Below, piece after piece: positions 24,900-37,056 of a DNA stretch of 64,000 nt (the stretch's first letter is position 1; each line of letters starts with the position of its first letter). Both the position numbers and the translations under genes were made by a program. Below the pieces are notes generated by a model. It did not search any database. It had not been told where the DNA came from and was given only the letters and a program-made list of their open reading frames with translations. The DNA comes from Rhodamnia argentea. Taxonomy: Eukaryota; Streptophyta; Magnoliopsida; Myrtales; Myrtaceae. The DNA is taken from NCBI RefSeq assembly GCF_020921035.1, contig NC_063150.1, positions 30,985,826 through 31,049,825 of the forward strand. The letters run 5' to 3'.

Positions 24900-26167
24900 T
24901 TTGGTTTGATCATACAAGAGGGTGAGTTCTGGCCTCAGGCTTGGCATAATAATGGATCTTCTGATCCTATTTGCCATACAATATATCTCACTTGTGGTTG
25001 TGGTGCCAGTGTTCGGAGTCCTATGGTCCACAAATATGATAAAATGATTGGCTCTTGCCTGTCTTCAGTTATCCTTCTTTTGCCGTGACTAATACTTGAT
25101 AGTTGTAGTGAAGTCTCGCTGTGGTATTAATGAACAGCTTAACCTGTATTTCCACTCAAAACACAGAACATGGACTTTTGGATGCTGTACTTTGAATAAT
25201 TATATATACAGCATCGGAGGCTATTTCACCTGAGAAAAGAAGTGAGGAGTACTTGAATGTGTTGTATTCTCTAAAGTCTGACCATTCTTAAGTCCCGTTT
25301 TCGTCTTTGAATATGCTTACGACGGGGTTGGATAAAACTGGCACGATTTCCACGGACAGCTATAAAGGAGATACCAGCTACCTCCTCTCATCCTCTCAGC
25401 ACTTCCAATTTATTTTCTTCTTTTAACTTGATGGTTGTCCTTGATAATCATTTAGAGTAGTAACTACTACATGGGGTGGGTGAAGTTGTCTTATTCTGTT
25501 ACTTTTTATTAGTTGCAGGGTGGCTATGCATATGCAGTGGAATATGTTCCAGGGTAAAATTTGGTGGAAAGGGCTTGATGGTCGTTGCCAACTTGAGATG
25601 GCCGGGGGTGTGCTGGGTCTTTGTACATTTGTGGACCAATTGATTGCTGACTTTGGCATAGTCCTCTCAACACGCGAGAACTCTATGGTCACTGTTTTAC
25701 CCATACTACAATTGTGGACTTCATCTGAGCTGCTCACGTGCCATCATAACTTTTTATCGTGGGATGCATCTTCACGCCTTTACCCAAGGGTTCTCAACTC
25801 TGGACAGGGAGGAAAATTGAGAGGAGCCAAATTAGGGATTGCAAAAGCTTTGCAGATTTGTAGCTAGGTGCAACCCTAGCCATAGAAATTTCTTGTGATT
25901 TTCTTAGTTTGTTCCTGAAATAAAACAACTTACATTTATAGAGAGATGGACATTTTATATAACATATCACTAGTATTCTTTTTTACCTTTCATGATGTAT
26001 CTGGTGCTGCTTTGTGCTGTAAGCATGAACGACAAGATCGAGTGTCAGAGCGTTCCGGTGTAATTTATGGATGGGGGAAATTTTGTCTGGTTTCCACGGT
26101 GAAGGCCGGGGGACATTGTTGCTGTCGTCTTACGTTTATTTTGATTGTGTGGCCCTCTAGTCGGTGT
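24900..26167 (+). other. LRS1 3' UTR and downstream DNA; no gene recognised
   Basis: The region just after the stop is presumably 3' UTR. A 115-codon plus frame at 25520-25867 does not resemble any protein I know and has no splice context. I see no other feature. Confidence 0.45.
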
Positions 26168-26410
26168 CGAACTTGTTGCTAAGCAGATCAGCTTCTCGTT
26201 ACGGTTTGGCTTTTCCTTCGACTTCTGTTTTATTCTGTTTGTTTTTTCCCCCCTTTCGACGGTGCAGAGTATCCACTAATAAAATTTGTAGGATGGAATG
26301 GGAGTTAGCGTAAGTATATATTCTTTGGTGTTCTGTAAAATCGTAGATGAGGCAGTGTTGACGCCAGTCGCATCTGGGCCACCTGTTAGATCTGATGCTG
26401 ATACTTCACC
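26168..26410 (+). repeat. Segment repeated upstream of PES copy 3
   Basis: It shares clear though diverged similarity with 56083-56345: gctaagcagat, gttacggttt, cttctgttttatt, ggtgcaga/tgtgcaga and gacgccagtcgcatc/gatgccagtcgcatc occur in the same order. It marks the left edge of the oldest duplicated unit, immediately downstream of LRS1. Confidence 0.65.
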
Positions 26411-26536
26411 AAGCGAAAATCGTACGACGGGAGGAGGTACATATTTTTCTTTTGGGATTGTGGATGTATTTCTTTGAATTGCAACTAACTGCACACAATA
26501 TCTTCCGTTTCATTTTCAGTTTTGGTATGGACCAGC

Positions 26537-26538
<2 letters not shown>

Positions 26539-26574
<36 letters not shown>
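26539..26574 (+). repeat. CT microsatellite
   Basis: Eighteen uninterrupted CT units. Confidence 0.9.
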
Positions 26575-26577
<3 letters not shown>

Positions 26578-27291
26578 TATTCCTTAGTTATACGGGTATC
26601 TTTTACTGTTTGTGTTGGGACATGATTCTACTTGCATTACATGGCTCTTTGATGTTTGCTCGAACTGGTGTCTGAATAAAGCCGTGCACGAAGAAAGCAA
26701 CCCAACTCTCTTTTCTTTGAAAGGAAATCCACGTACATTCTGGACCCTGGAATCTCACATAGCTTTCAGCTCTGCCAGCTTTACGCGTGAGATTCCTTGG
26801 AGCTAACTTGGGAACATGTTTCGAAAAATGAAAAATTTCGACATGTTGTGACACATTATATATTAAATATAGGTTTAATTATCATGTATATACAGAAATA
26901 TCGGCGGTGAGCTGCTTTTTCTTTTGTTTATGATTCACGATTAATTTATTTTAGGGTTGGATTGGTATAATAATTTCGGGGTGGCTAGGTATATGATTTA
27001 ATTATATATATTTTTATAGATTTACATTTTGATATCTAATTTATTGAAAATACTTAAAATTGATTCCGCGCATGTTGAATTGGTGTGTCGGGATATTGGA
27101 CTCGTGTGTTGTTGGTGTGTTTAAAGCGCAGACCACGTGTCGGTCGTATGTCAGAGAGTGTCGGAGTGTTCAACACTTGTTCGACATGACACGGAGGCTC
27201 TTAGAGAGTGTCGATGCTTTTTAGACTATACATCCAAAATATGTTCATTTTTCCAATGATAGCATCTCAATCTTCTCATGTTATTCATTTT

Positions 27292-27523
27292 GGGGGATGT
27301 TTGTTTCGCAAAAAAATGAATAATTTGAAAAATATTTTCTTAAAAATGATCACTTGCATCGTTTGAAATAATTAGTTATTTGAATATCAACAATAATTTA
27401 CGTCTAAATACATTCGTGAACAATGAAAATATTTTTCGATCATTCATTTTTGTAAGTGATATGAGCGGTAATTTTCAGAAAAATGTGTTCTAAATAATTC
27501 ATTTTTTGCAAAACAAATGGAGC
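27292..27523. repeat. Fold-back MITE, family member 3
   Basis: The left end ggggatgtttgtttcgcaaa and the right end ttttgcaaaacaaatggagc are inverted relatives. Both arms carry the motifs gaaaaatattttc and tcattcatttttgtaagtgat. It belongs to the 5' flank of PES copy 1 and is shared with the member at 37495, so it was present before the duplication. Confidence 0.65.
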
Positions 27524-28092
27524 AAAACATGTAGCTGCTTTCTTTCTAGAATCCTCTTTCGGCTTTGACAAGGTTCAGGCCTTCTCCTAACATACATTTG
27601 CAGGACATGTATTTGGCCTTTAATTGAAAAACAGAACCTGTTTGGGTGCGGCAAATTCTTGTTCGATTGATAGGCCAAACAAGTGTTCTTAAATCTCGTT
27701 CAGCACCACTGAGAAGGTTTTGATTTTTTTTTTTCGTGTCTTTTGTTTTTGGTTTCACGATGGAAATGTCAACTTTAGATTAGTCTGGACTGATGGCTCA
27801 TCGAGCATTCTTGAGACGTAGTGTCATTTTCATTGCTTGAAAAACTTCAGCGTGAAAAAGATGAATGTAATTCCAAATTCACCCAAGAAGTGGACGTTCT
27901 GTGCCTAAAGCTTTTATTTTTATTTTTATTTTTCCTCAAACGAAAAGGCCAAACCTTAACTTAGTCGAGACTTAGATGACTGATCCAGACATGAGATTAT
28001 CTGCATGTGTGGAGAATTAAATTAATGATGCTCATTAGGCCCGCGACACGTGTCGATCATGCTGGAGCTTTACCAGAAAAAATTGGGAAACG

Positions 28093-28725
28093 CTCCCTCC
28101 CTCCCTCCCTCCCTCCAGAGTTTACCAGGAAATATGGAAAAACTCTCTCCCTCTCTCTCTCCACGACCACCCGGTTAGCTGCAACTGCCAACAAAGAGCC
28201 ATACTCAGCTAACTTCCAAACAGTGGTTTCTCTCTCAATGTACTTTTGTTGTTCTCTCTCTCTTTCTCATCACCTCCTTACAGTTCTGTCGTTGCTGCAT
28301 TCTACGCCACATTCATTTTCACATTATTTGCTCCACCTCATTGTCCACCCTCTGACCATAGCATTTCTGCAATTGTGCCTTCTAGACAGTATTAAGATGC
28401 CATTTTGCTTCGAGGGTGCACCTCAAGTTTCAATTTTTTCTTTGCCTTTTTAGATGCTTTCTCAGTTTTCTTTTCTCTTGTTTCTTTTGGGCCAAGAATG
28501 GAACGCGTGATTCTTTTCGGTTGAGAGTGTTTCGAGGAACCTTCAGACTGAACTATCCAAGGTGTTTCGAGGAACCTTCTGACTGAACTCCCCAAGGCCC
28601 TTCAGTGGCTTCATAGGACTCTTGAGCTCTTTGGCAAGTGTAGTTCTATGGTGACGTTCAAACTTCCTAGGTTGCTGAGTTTGGAAAAGTGAAAAAAAAC
28701 AAGGTGCAGTATTTGCGTCACTGCT
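28093..28725 (+). promoter_or_regulatory. Proximal 5' region of PES copy 1
   Basis: A ccct microsatellite (28095-28116) is followed by the sequence agtttaccagg at 28119-28129, which is the empty counterpart of the copia site in unit 2. CT-rich runs at 28140-28165 and 28250-28270 are typical of plant 5' UTRs. The transcription start cannot be fixed. Similarity to the copy 2 leader is very high from 28126 on. Confidence 0.45.
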
Positions 28726-31700
28726 ATGACATCGTTGCTTAGTTTCCGGGTGTCGCCTTATTTGGTGTTGAATTCGGAATTTAGGCCGCTGTGTAGAGTG
28801 CAAGCGAGGAGTACAGTTGGTGGTGACTCAACGGTGTCATCATCTCCTGAACTGGTTGTATTGAATGGAGGTCTTCCTGTGGAGGAGAGAGAGAGAATTG
28901 ATCCTTTGAATGGAGGGAATGGGTATGTAGCTTCTAAGACTGAGGTGATGAAGAAGAGGAAGAAGGTGAAGAAAGAAGCCAAAGCTACCTCTATTTTGGA
29001 AAGCTTGGAGGTGTTGTGGGATGATGCGTATGGAACAAGTAGTGTGAAGGATTATCTTGACTGCTCAAGGGATATGATTAGGCCTGACGGAGGTCCGCCC
29101 CGTTGGTTTTGCCCTGTTGAGTGTGGACAGCCTTTGAATAATTCTCCTGTTCTTTTGTTTTTGCCCGGTAATGCCTAGCTTCTCACTTGAAATGGGTGCA
29201 GAGCTGGAATTCTAGTTTCAACAATATTCTTGTAGCTCCTAAGAAGTGATTAATGTGCATCCATTGATACCCCCGTACAATTTTATACTGGAGCCTAATA
29301 ATGAGAATCTTAAGCAAAATAATACTACTATAGCCGAATTTTTTTATAGATAAGTACTGTTTCCTGCAGGACTTGATGGCACTGGATTGGGCCTCATTTT
29401 GCACCATAAAGCACTGGGGAGGTGAGTTTCTATGTACCATCTTTTCCGGGGTTGTGAATCACATTACAAGGGAACGAAATGCTGCACAAATAGCGGTGTT
29501 TGTTTCTGTGATTCAATTTGTACTTATTATGCCCAAGAATTTTAATGCAGAAACCTTAAAACTGCAGGGCTTTTGAAGTTCGATGCTTGCATATCCCTGT
29601 TTATGATAAGACTCCATTCGAAGGTATCTCCATTTCAAATCCTTTTAATTGCAATGCATGATGACAATAACTTATGGTGGAGTGGAGTGTTTTTGAACTG
29701 TGTCGTAAAAATGCAAAGGCCGGCGGTGTATTCATGTCATCTTGCATTCCTCGCTTTTCACTTCGTTTAGTCCCACATACATGTGATATTATACTCATCC
29801 CTTGCTTCAAGCTATATTCAATACTCGATCCCTGCAGTTCCTTCGCAAACTCGTATTATGGTACTAATGATGCACGCTTCTAAATGTGGGTTCATAAGCC
29901 TTTTAAATCGAGAAGATTTTCGTCTAAATACTCGACTAATGTTATGAGAAATAAAATAGCATGCAGTACTAACTGAGAACTTGATAAAGATCTTTTGTAC
30001 TCTGTTGTGTTTATACATGTTAGATCTGGTGATATTCGTTGAGAAGACTGTTAAAGCTGAGTATGCCTCATCTCCACATAAGCCCATTTATCTTGTTGGG
30101 GATTCCCTTGGAGGTTGCCTGGCACTTGCTGTGGCTGCTCGTAATGCTACCATCGACCTGGTAGTCTTAATAACGAATCCAGGTGAATTTTTAGATTAGT
30201 GAGCAAGTCCTGAATTGGGCATATTCTCCTGCATAAAAGTCTTCTTTGAGACACTGAGGAAGTCTGTTGTTTTCTCCATCATGTTAGCTACGTCATTTGG
30301 GCGTTCACAGCTGCAGCCACTGTTACCTTTATTGGAAGCTATGCCTGACGGACTCCATTTCACGGTCCCCTATCTTCTAAGCTTTATTATGGGTATGCTA
30401 TGATTCTTTCAAGTCTTTGTGGAAAAAGATGTTTCGTCTCAATGATCTCAGAGTTGTCCGTAATAAGATTTGATTTTTCTTTCTGAATCAGGTGACCCTG
30501 TGAAGATGGCAACTGTCAACATTGATGATATGCTTCCCCCGAGAGCGGCACTTGAAAAATTGTCCGTCAACCTCACTTCTTTGCTGCCTCGCCTCTCAGT
30601 AAGTAACGTTTTCTCTGCCAGGGATTTGCTTATTATGTTTCCTCATTTATCTTTATTTGCTCAAAATTTTGCAATAGATGTATAGAACCATTCTACTAGG
30701 CTTGTCTTCTCGACATTTTCTTGGTTGTTTCCTTTGTTAGGCTCTTTCTTGATTAACTCGAGACCCAGTAATCAATTCCTGGTTTCAGGGTTTGGCTGAT
30801 ATAATGCCCAAGGAAACTCTTCTTTGGAAACTGAAGTTGCTTAAATCAGCTGCCTCTTATGCTAATTCTCGTCTTCACGCTGTGAATGCTGAAGTGCTTC
30901 TCCTTGCCAGGTTTTCGCTCCTCAAACTTTGTTAAGATGATGACATGATTGTTAGATTGTGTAGCAAATTACTTTCGATTAGGTTTCTGCTTTATTTTGT
31001 AGCTCCAATATCTGTGCAAGTGTTGCCAATTTCTTTTTTTCGTTTCTCTTAATGAGTCCTATAGATGGGGTCTTGATGATATTGTCATTCTGACTTTTGC
31101 TCAACTGCTGGAAAAAATAATCTGCCTAATTTTCAGCTTCAAGATATGCATATACACTGTCCTGTAAATTACCTCTAGTTTATGTAAGCAACTACATGTC
31201 TTTTATATTGTAGTGGCACAGGCATTAGTTTGGCTTGATATTGCTTCATTGTATGGGTTACAGCCATTTCCTGTTTCTATGGGAATAGTTTTGAAGCTTC
31301 AATCGGCACATTAGTATATGCTACCATGCATGAGCATCACAACATGCATGCCTATACACAAGCTTGCACGCAATTATACATAAATGCATCAGGCATGTGT
31401 GCACATGGATATGTGATTATGAATGGGGAGTTGTTTTTCCACTGGAGAGACATTAGCGGATTAGATTTAAGCATGGTTACAAATTATTGCATTTTCTCAA
31501 AAGTTTCTGTTGATTCAGTGGCAAGGATAACATGCTCCCTAGTCGTGATGAAGCCCAAAGGCTTATGAACTCATTGAAGAACTGCAGAGTTCGTCACTTC
31601 AAAGACAATGGACATTCACTTCTATTGGTAGGCGAGACTCATGTTGTTTTAATTGTGTAAACCTTGAGGAGCCACTTGTTTTGAGAGACTTTATGCTAAA

Positions 31701-34700
31701 AGATTTTTTTGTGAGCGGAGCTCATTTGTCAATTATTGCATTTATATTGGGAGATCCTTATGATAGGCTTTGACAGTTCATGGATAGTGAAAATTTACTC
31801 TACAACTTGTTTGCTGATATGGAAATCGCATGTTTAATCCAGTTAAGTGTGTCCATGGCGCATGTGCCCCTCTTATTTAATCAACTAATCTCGAGTTTGG
31901 CATATCACAGAATGAACTTCTTGTAATAGAATTAATTACCATTTCTAGTGCTTCCCAAGATATTTTGAGAGTTTGAGTCATCACAATGAACCAATTTGAC
32001 TGCGGCACTTATAAGTCCAAAGGTATGCAATATCATCACCTTTTATTGGTCTACTTAGCAAAGAGAATTGGAAAGCCGAACATTATTGTGTGATTATATT
32101 GGCTGATGACAGATCTTAAGTTTAGCTCCTTTGGAGATTTGGAACGGAGGAAAAATAAGTTTTATGTTGATTTTATGCAAAATATAAATGCGATCTTGCA
32201 ATTTCATGAAAATCAATAATCTCTCTCACACGTTATCTATTTATTTGGGTGAGGTAGTGCTTTCTTTGAATGCATGTCATGATGAAACTGCCTTCAAAAT
32301 GTCACTCCACCTGAAACTAAGCATTGAGTTTCAGGAGATTTTTTCTACAGATTGCTTTATTTCACCATATTGTGCTGCCCAGTTTTTGAACAGTAATTAC
32401 ACTGAGATTGCAGGAAGATGGTATTAATTTGCTGACCGTCATCAAAGGTACCAACACATACCGTCGAACGAGGAGGCATGATTACGTCTTGGATTTCCTG
32501 CCTCCTAGTATGTCAGAATACAAAGTAGCATTCAATCAAGTTGTCGGGTAATTCTGCAAACAAATGCTTCTGCATGTCTTTTTTGGCTCTTTCCTGATTG
32601 GAATAGAATGACTTGTTTCTAGATTGATCTCAAACAGATTTTTGTTAACGGCTTAATATCTCTGTTCTTTCTGAATTTAAGCCGATACTTTCATGTCTCT
32701 TCTAAGTTTGTTTACGAAGATCCAAATTATTGAGGAGATGTTTGAAGCTAGATAATAGGCTTGTCACGTTTTTCATATCTGATTATTTGCTTCTTCACTT
32801 TCTATTTCTTTTGGTACATCTCTTTCAAAATTGATCTGCAGCATTAGTGCATAATTTTGTCACCAACTGACGCCTCAAATCTCTGGGTGAAGCCATTCTC
32901 GCCCTGTGATTTGCAAAAGAAACACCAGTCATTTGATACCTGAAGTTCTTAATTCGAATGTCATTTGCTGATCCATTAATTCCAACTAGTCAATCTTAGT
33001 CTGATGCTGGGGTCGGAAAATGCAGACTATTGCGCAATGCATCTGGTTCGGCATTATTCTCGACTTTAGATGATGGGAAGATAGTGAGAGGCCTTTCAGG
33101 GGTTCCTTCAGAAGGACCAGTGTTGCTGGTCGGTTATCACATGTTGATGGGACTTGAGCTTTATTCGCTCGTTGAAGAATTCTTGAGAGAGAAGAACATT
33201 ATTGTGCGTGGGGTAGCTCATCCGGAGTTGTTCTCTGGAAAACTGGAAAATCCATCTTCTGAGTTTGGTATAATTGATTGGATGAAAGTATTTGGAGCAG
33301 TTCCTGTAACGGCAAGCAACCTCTTCAAATTGTTTTCGACCAAATCTCATGTTCTACTTTATCCTGGGGGTGCACGCGAGGCTCTCCATTATAAGGTGTG
33401 TAAGCACCATTCTTTCAGTTTCATTAGTTCTCTTGTGCAGTATAGATAATGTATCTGATCCTGGTTTAACCCAATTGATCTTACTAATAATGGAATCATC
33501 AAAGAAATCTTGTGAAAGACAATTTTTAAATAGAACATGTGTCAAGGCTACAAGGTAAGAAGGACCTTCTGCAACAATAAGTTTTATGAGTGAAGATGTA
33601 AAGCCATGGCAGAAGGAAATTCTAAATGGCAGCCGGGCAGTGGTTGTGGTAGCGATGTCAGATACCAAAGCCAGTTTGCTCAGATGGCAGCAGCAACTGC
33701 TGGTGGTGGCAGTGGTCTAGCCGATGGTGGTGACGTGGGGTGGATAAGAAGCTAATTGAGTCTTAAGTGATAATCATTTTGTGCAGTTAAGTACGCGTCC
33801 TCTCTTCAGGGTGCCAAATGCAAGATGTCAAGGACATATATTGACAGCTCCATTCCAGAGACGCAAATTTTTAGCCCCTCTTTATATAAAGTATTTAGGA
33901 GCACAAGTAACTTGGTCTTGCCATTGCCTCTTAGAGCGTGTGTTTCTGGAGGATTCATATGTAATGATTAAAGAGTTGCTCGTAATTACTACTAAGCTTT
34001 CGCTTGTGCATATTTTCAGAAAAATTATGCTCGTAAAGTTCACCTTAGCACTATCATGTTCATTTGTAGGGCGAAGAATACCAATTATTCTGGCCAGACC
34101 AACCAGAATTTGTGAGAATGGCCGCACGTTTTGGTGCCACAATAGTACCATTTGGAGCTGTGGGAGAGGATGACATAGCGGAAGTAAGCTCTTCCATTTC
34201 TGCATTAAAGTTTAGTGTTTAGCTCTTGACTCTGCAAAAGTTGCGAATTCAATGCTCGCATGGCATTCTACTCTATTCCTTCTGCTTTACACCATTGGAG
34301 TTCGAGTTTAATCTCTCGACTATTTCAGCTGATTTAGTTAAAAATACATGCACGGTTGATAAATTTGGCTGCACTGAATGGTTTGGATGCATTTTTCTTG
34401 CGAACTTTTGCATTGACCACTGTTGTCTCATATTTTCAAATTAGAAGAGTCATAAGGCAAGTCTAGACATGGACCCGTGCATATGATGTACTTCAGCATT
34501 GCATTCTGCTGATGATGTGATTGTACTTTGAACGGGCAGTTGGTACTTGATTACAATGATCTGATGAAGATTCCGTTCGTCAATGACTACATCAGAGAAT
34601 CTAGTCACAATGCTATACGAGTGAGGTAGCTCCCTACCCATGACCTTCAAATGATCATCTGTACAAATTTTTTGTAGACAACCTTTGAAATCATAAGATC

Positions 34701-35075
34701 ATTAGCATACTGTGAAATCTAGATTTTATTTTTTTTATGTTGACATGAATTATATCCTGTTTTGTTAGGGAGGGTATGAGCGGAGAGGTCGCGAATGAAG
34801 CACTTTTTATTCCAGGGATTTTGCCGAGGATACCTGGCCGCTTGTACTATCTGTTTGGGAAGCCCATAGAGACGAGGGGGAGATATGAACGGCTGAAGGA
34901 CCGAGAAAACGCAAACGAGTTGTACCTGCAGGTAAAATCCGGAGTCGAAAGCTGCATAGCGTACTTGCTCAAGAAGCGAGAGGAAGACCCTTATCGAAAT
35001 ATATTTGATAGAACCATACATAAAGCGTTACATTCTCCTTTAGATGAGATTCCAGCATTTGAGCCCTGGAAATAG
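28726..35075 (+). CDS. PES: Phytyl ester synthase-like acyltransferase, copy 1 (plastid)
   Basis: Thirteen exons, 720 aa: 28726-29167, 29370-29421, 29568-29623, 30024-30182, 30288-30392, 30492-30598, 30789-30910, 31519-31627, 32414-32547, 33026-33395, 34070-34183, 34540-34625, 34769-35075. All junctions are GT-AG and in phase. Residues 1 to about 60 are Ser/Arg-rich without acidic clusters, as in plastid transit peptides. An alpha/beta hydrolase domain (about 140-400) has the nucleophile elbow GDSLGG with Ser211 and the SGKDNMLPSRDEA and DNGHS stretches. The C-terminal acyltransferase domain (about 430-700) has GYHMLMGLEL (His467) and PGGAREALH at 542-550. Arabidopsis PES1/PES2 (704 aa for PES1) esterify chlorophyll-derived phytol and make triacylglycerol in plastoglobules during senescence. 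Which orthologue this is, and its acyl preference, cannot be told. No lesion is seen. Confidence 0.93.
33606..33755 (+). other. Small open frame inside intron 10 of PES copy 1
   Basis: An ATG-started 49-codon frame rich in Gly, Ala, Ser and Gln, ending in DVGWIRS and a stop. It contains YQSQFAQMAAATAGGGSG. The composition is unlike the surrounding AT-rich intron, and the paralogue at 49142-49285 keeps the same frame open. It looks like the C-terminal piece of another protein captured in the intron; I do not recognise the source. Confidence 0.35.
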
Positions 35076-37056
35076 TTTTGGCCTCATGCATTTCATTTAG
35101 AGTGACCTGGCCTATCTCTGCTGAACATAAACATTTGTAAACGCCATTCCTGTCGATCTAATTTCCAGTTGGAAAATACAATGTCTTCTTTCGTGGATAT
35201 TCAGATGGTCAGCAGTCTTCGCGTATCTGAAGAAGACAATCTATATATTCCTAAAGCAACGGGCCCGAAATATCTGAAAGCATTATAGTCAATGGATATC
35301 ATAATCCTTGAATTCATGGAATTACAGTCTTCAAAATTTTTTTCAGATCTGGAAAAATGAATCTTTATAGGGCAAAGAAATGTCTGTTGGGTATATTAGC
35401 ATCTCTGAAACCAAGTATCTGCTTGATTACTGTCTCGGTCATTTAACTTTGCGCTACTTACCTCATTGGAAAATTCTTAATAAGGCATAAGCCAAAGCAG
35501 CTACTGTTGTGGCAAATAAACAAGTCTTACATAAACTCGAAGCGGACGAAATCCTCTAAGTCTGATCTTATCTTGAGAGTAATTTCTAAGCTGACTTGCT
35601 GATTATAATCTCCTCATCTTCATAAATTTCACCATTGAAGTTTCAGTTTATTTACCAGAAATTTAACTGTCTGCACACTTGGACCTCGATTCCGAACATA
35701 TGAATCCGTGATAGATTTGGAGTTATCCACTCTGGAAGGCACAGGCATGAAACCTGGGGTTCCATCTGGTTTAGCATCTACTCTTCCCTTCTTTCTGGTT
35801 GGATAAATATCAGCAAATCACAGGTGAGGGTAGCATTAGGATTGATGAGAAGCCTTCTGTCTCACCTTGCTGAAAGTGCAGATTGCTGAATCGTTCAAAG
35901 GTTGAGCAATCCTGTCTATTTACATATTCTTATCTGATATATTTGGCAAGACTATCCAGTCAAGGACTCCTATTTTCCTTGATATGTTTTTGCTGACCGT
36001 TAAAAGCTGATGGACTTCACCCTTTATAGAGAGCTCGAGCAAGATTCCTCAATCATTCTGTCTTTCGGTGAAAAGAATTCCTCGAATAGATGAGACAGAA
36101 GATTCGAAAAACTAGCATATGGTATGGTTATTAGATAACCACCCTGATGGTTGGCTATGCGATTACACGGATACAATGTGAAGGATGCACTGCTTGTTTC
36201 TGCTTGAGCCGAGGAAACTTCGATAGAAGTAAAATCGCTGGTTTACCGGTCCTTACCTTGTGAAGATCCCCTTTGTGTTCTTTACATAAGTATAAATGAT
36301 AGTTGTGCCTATGATACGGGTTATCTTGGAGCCGAAAGTTATAGAAAGGGGCAGGTGGGATAAGATACCTTTATCTATTAGTAATATTAGATCTGTCAAA
36401 GGCTTCTCCAAAACAATGTTCAGTTGCGGCCTGGACAACCACAACATGCTATATGGCGCAGGCTGGGAGAAAATAACACCATATCCGTAGCTTTAGGCTT
36501 GGCAAGAGGTCCTTCTTTACACAATATGCGAATGAGACTAAAAGACGCGCTTTGTATTGCTTGCCCTCGTGGTACGCCCATCAGGGTACTTACACGTTAC
36601 TCAATTTTGGGGATGATGTGCAAATGGGCTGCCATCCTAGATCAGTTGTCTAGACAACGGCTCTGATTTCTAAGGCGACCAGGTCAATGGTTAACCTCAT
36701 GGGCATTTGCATCAATGGAAAGCGCCTATAGATCTTGCGGCTTTCCAACGGTTTTCTGTTCATGAAGTCCTCACAATGTTTTTGTTCAAACTGCCTATAA
36801 TGCTGTGGAAGAACGAACAACCCAATATCGAAGTAGTATTTTTGGCGACGTAGGACTCCTCAACTAGGCGATTTGGACCTATGCTATGAAGTGTCTTGTG
36901 GAAATTATTTATCCGACAATGACATATCATGTTGCAGGAGCCAATCTTTTTCCTTGCTGCGGAAATTGTGTTCCAAGTCTCTGATGATGGATTTTGCTTG
37001 AGCTGAAAATACCTTTTAATAGATTTTGACGGTGATAAAATAATCCTTAATACATA
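35076..37056 (+). other. 3' flank of PES copy 1 (D segment), repeated
   Basis: The first few hundred bases contain the 3' UTR. The rest has no recognised gene. The whole stretch matches 50609-52885, with about 6% differences near the gene and about 8% further out by eye. The part at about 36250-37010 has a third, more diverged copy at 54220-55120. Confidence 0.6.

Larger units (their letters stand above)
26855..37056 (+). repeat. Tandem unit 1 (5' flank, PES copy 1, 3' flank)
   Basis: This roughly 10.2-kb segment is repeated directly as 37057-52885. The second unit is longer because of a 5.25-kb copia insertion and a 299-bp local duplication. Similarity runs through the 5' flank, all exons and introns, and about 2 kb downstream of the gene. 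Confidence 0.8.

Noticed and set aside
25520..25867. 115-codon plus frame downstream of LRS1
   Set aside because: No recognisable motif, no counterpart in related flanks, and it lies in the probable 3' flank.
28007..28453. 148-codon frame upstream of PES copy 1
   Set aside because: It covers the CT-rich leader; its relative at 43570-43930 is shifted in frame, and the copies do not conserve it as protein.
28726..29178. Reading PES exon 1 as an intact 150-aa gene ending at 29178
   Set aside because: The stop lies just after a good donor (CCCG|GTAATG), and the next exon continues the conserved LFLPGLDGTGLGL.
30470..30685. Apparent separate small genes within PES (each exon opened by a chance ATG)
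   Set aside because: They are exons plus read-through into introns; the spliced 13-exon model explains them all.
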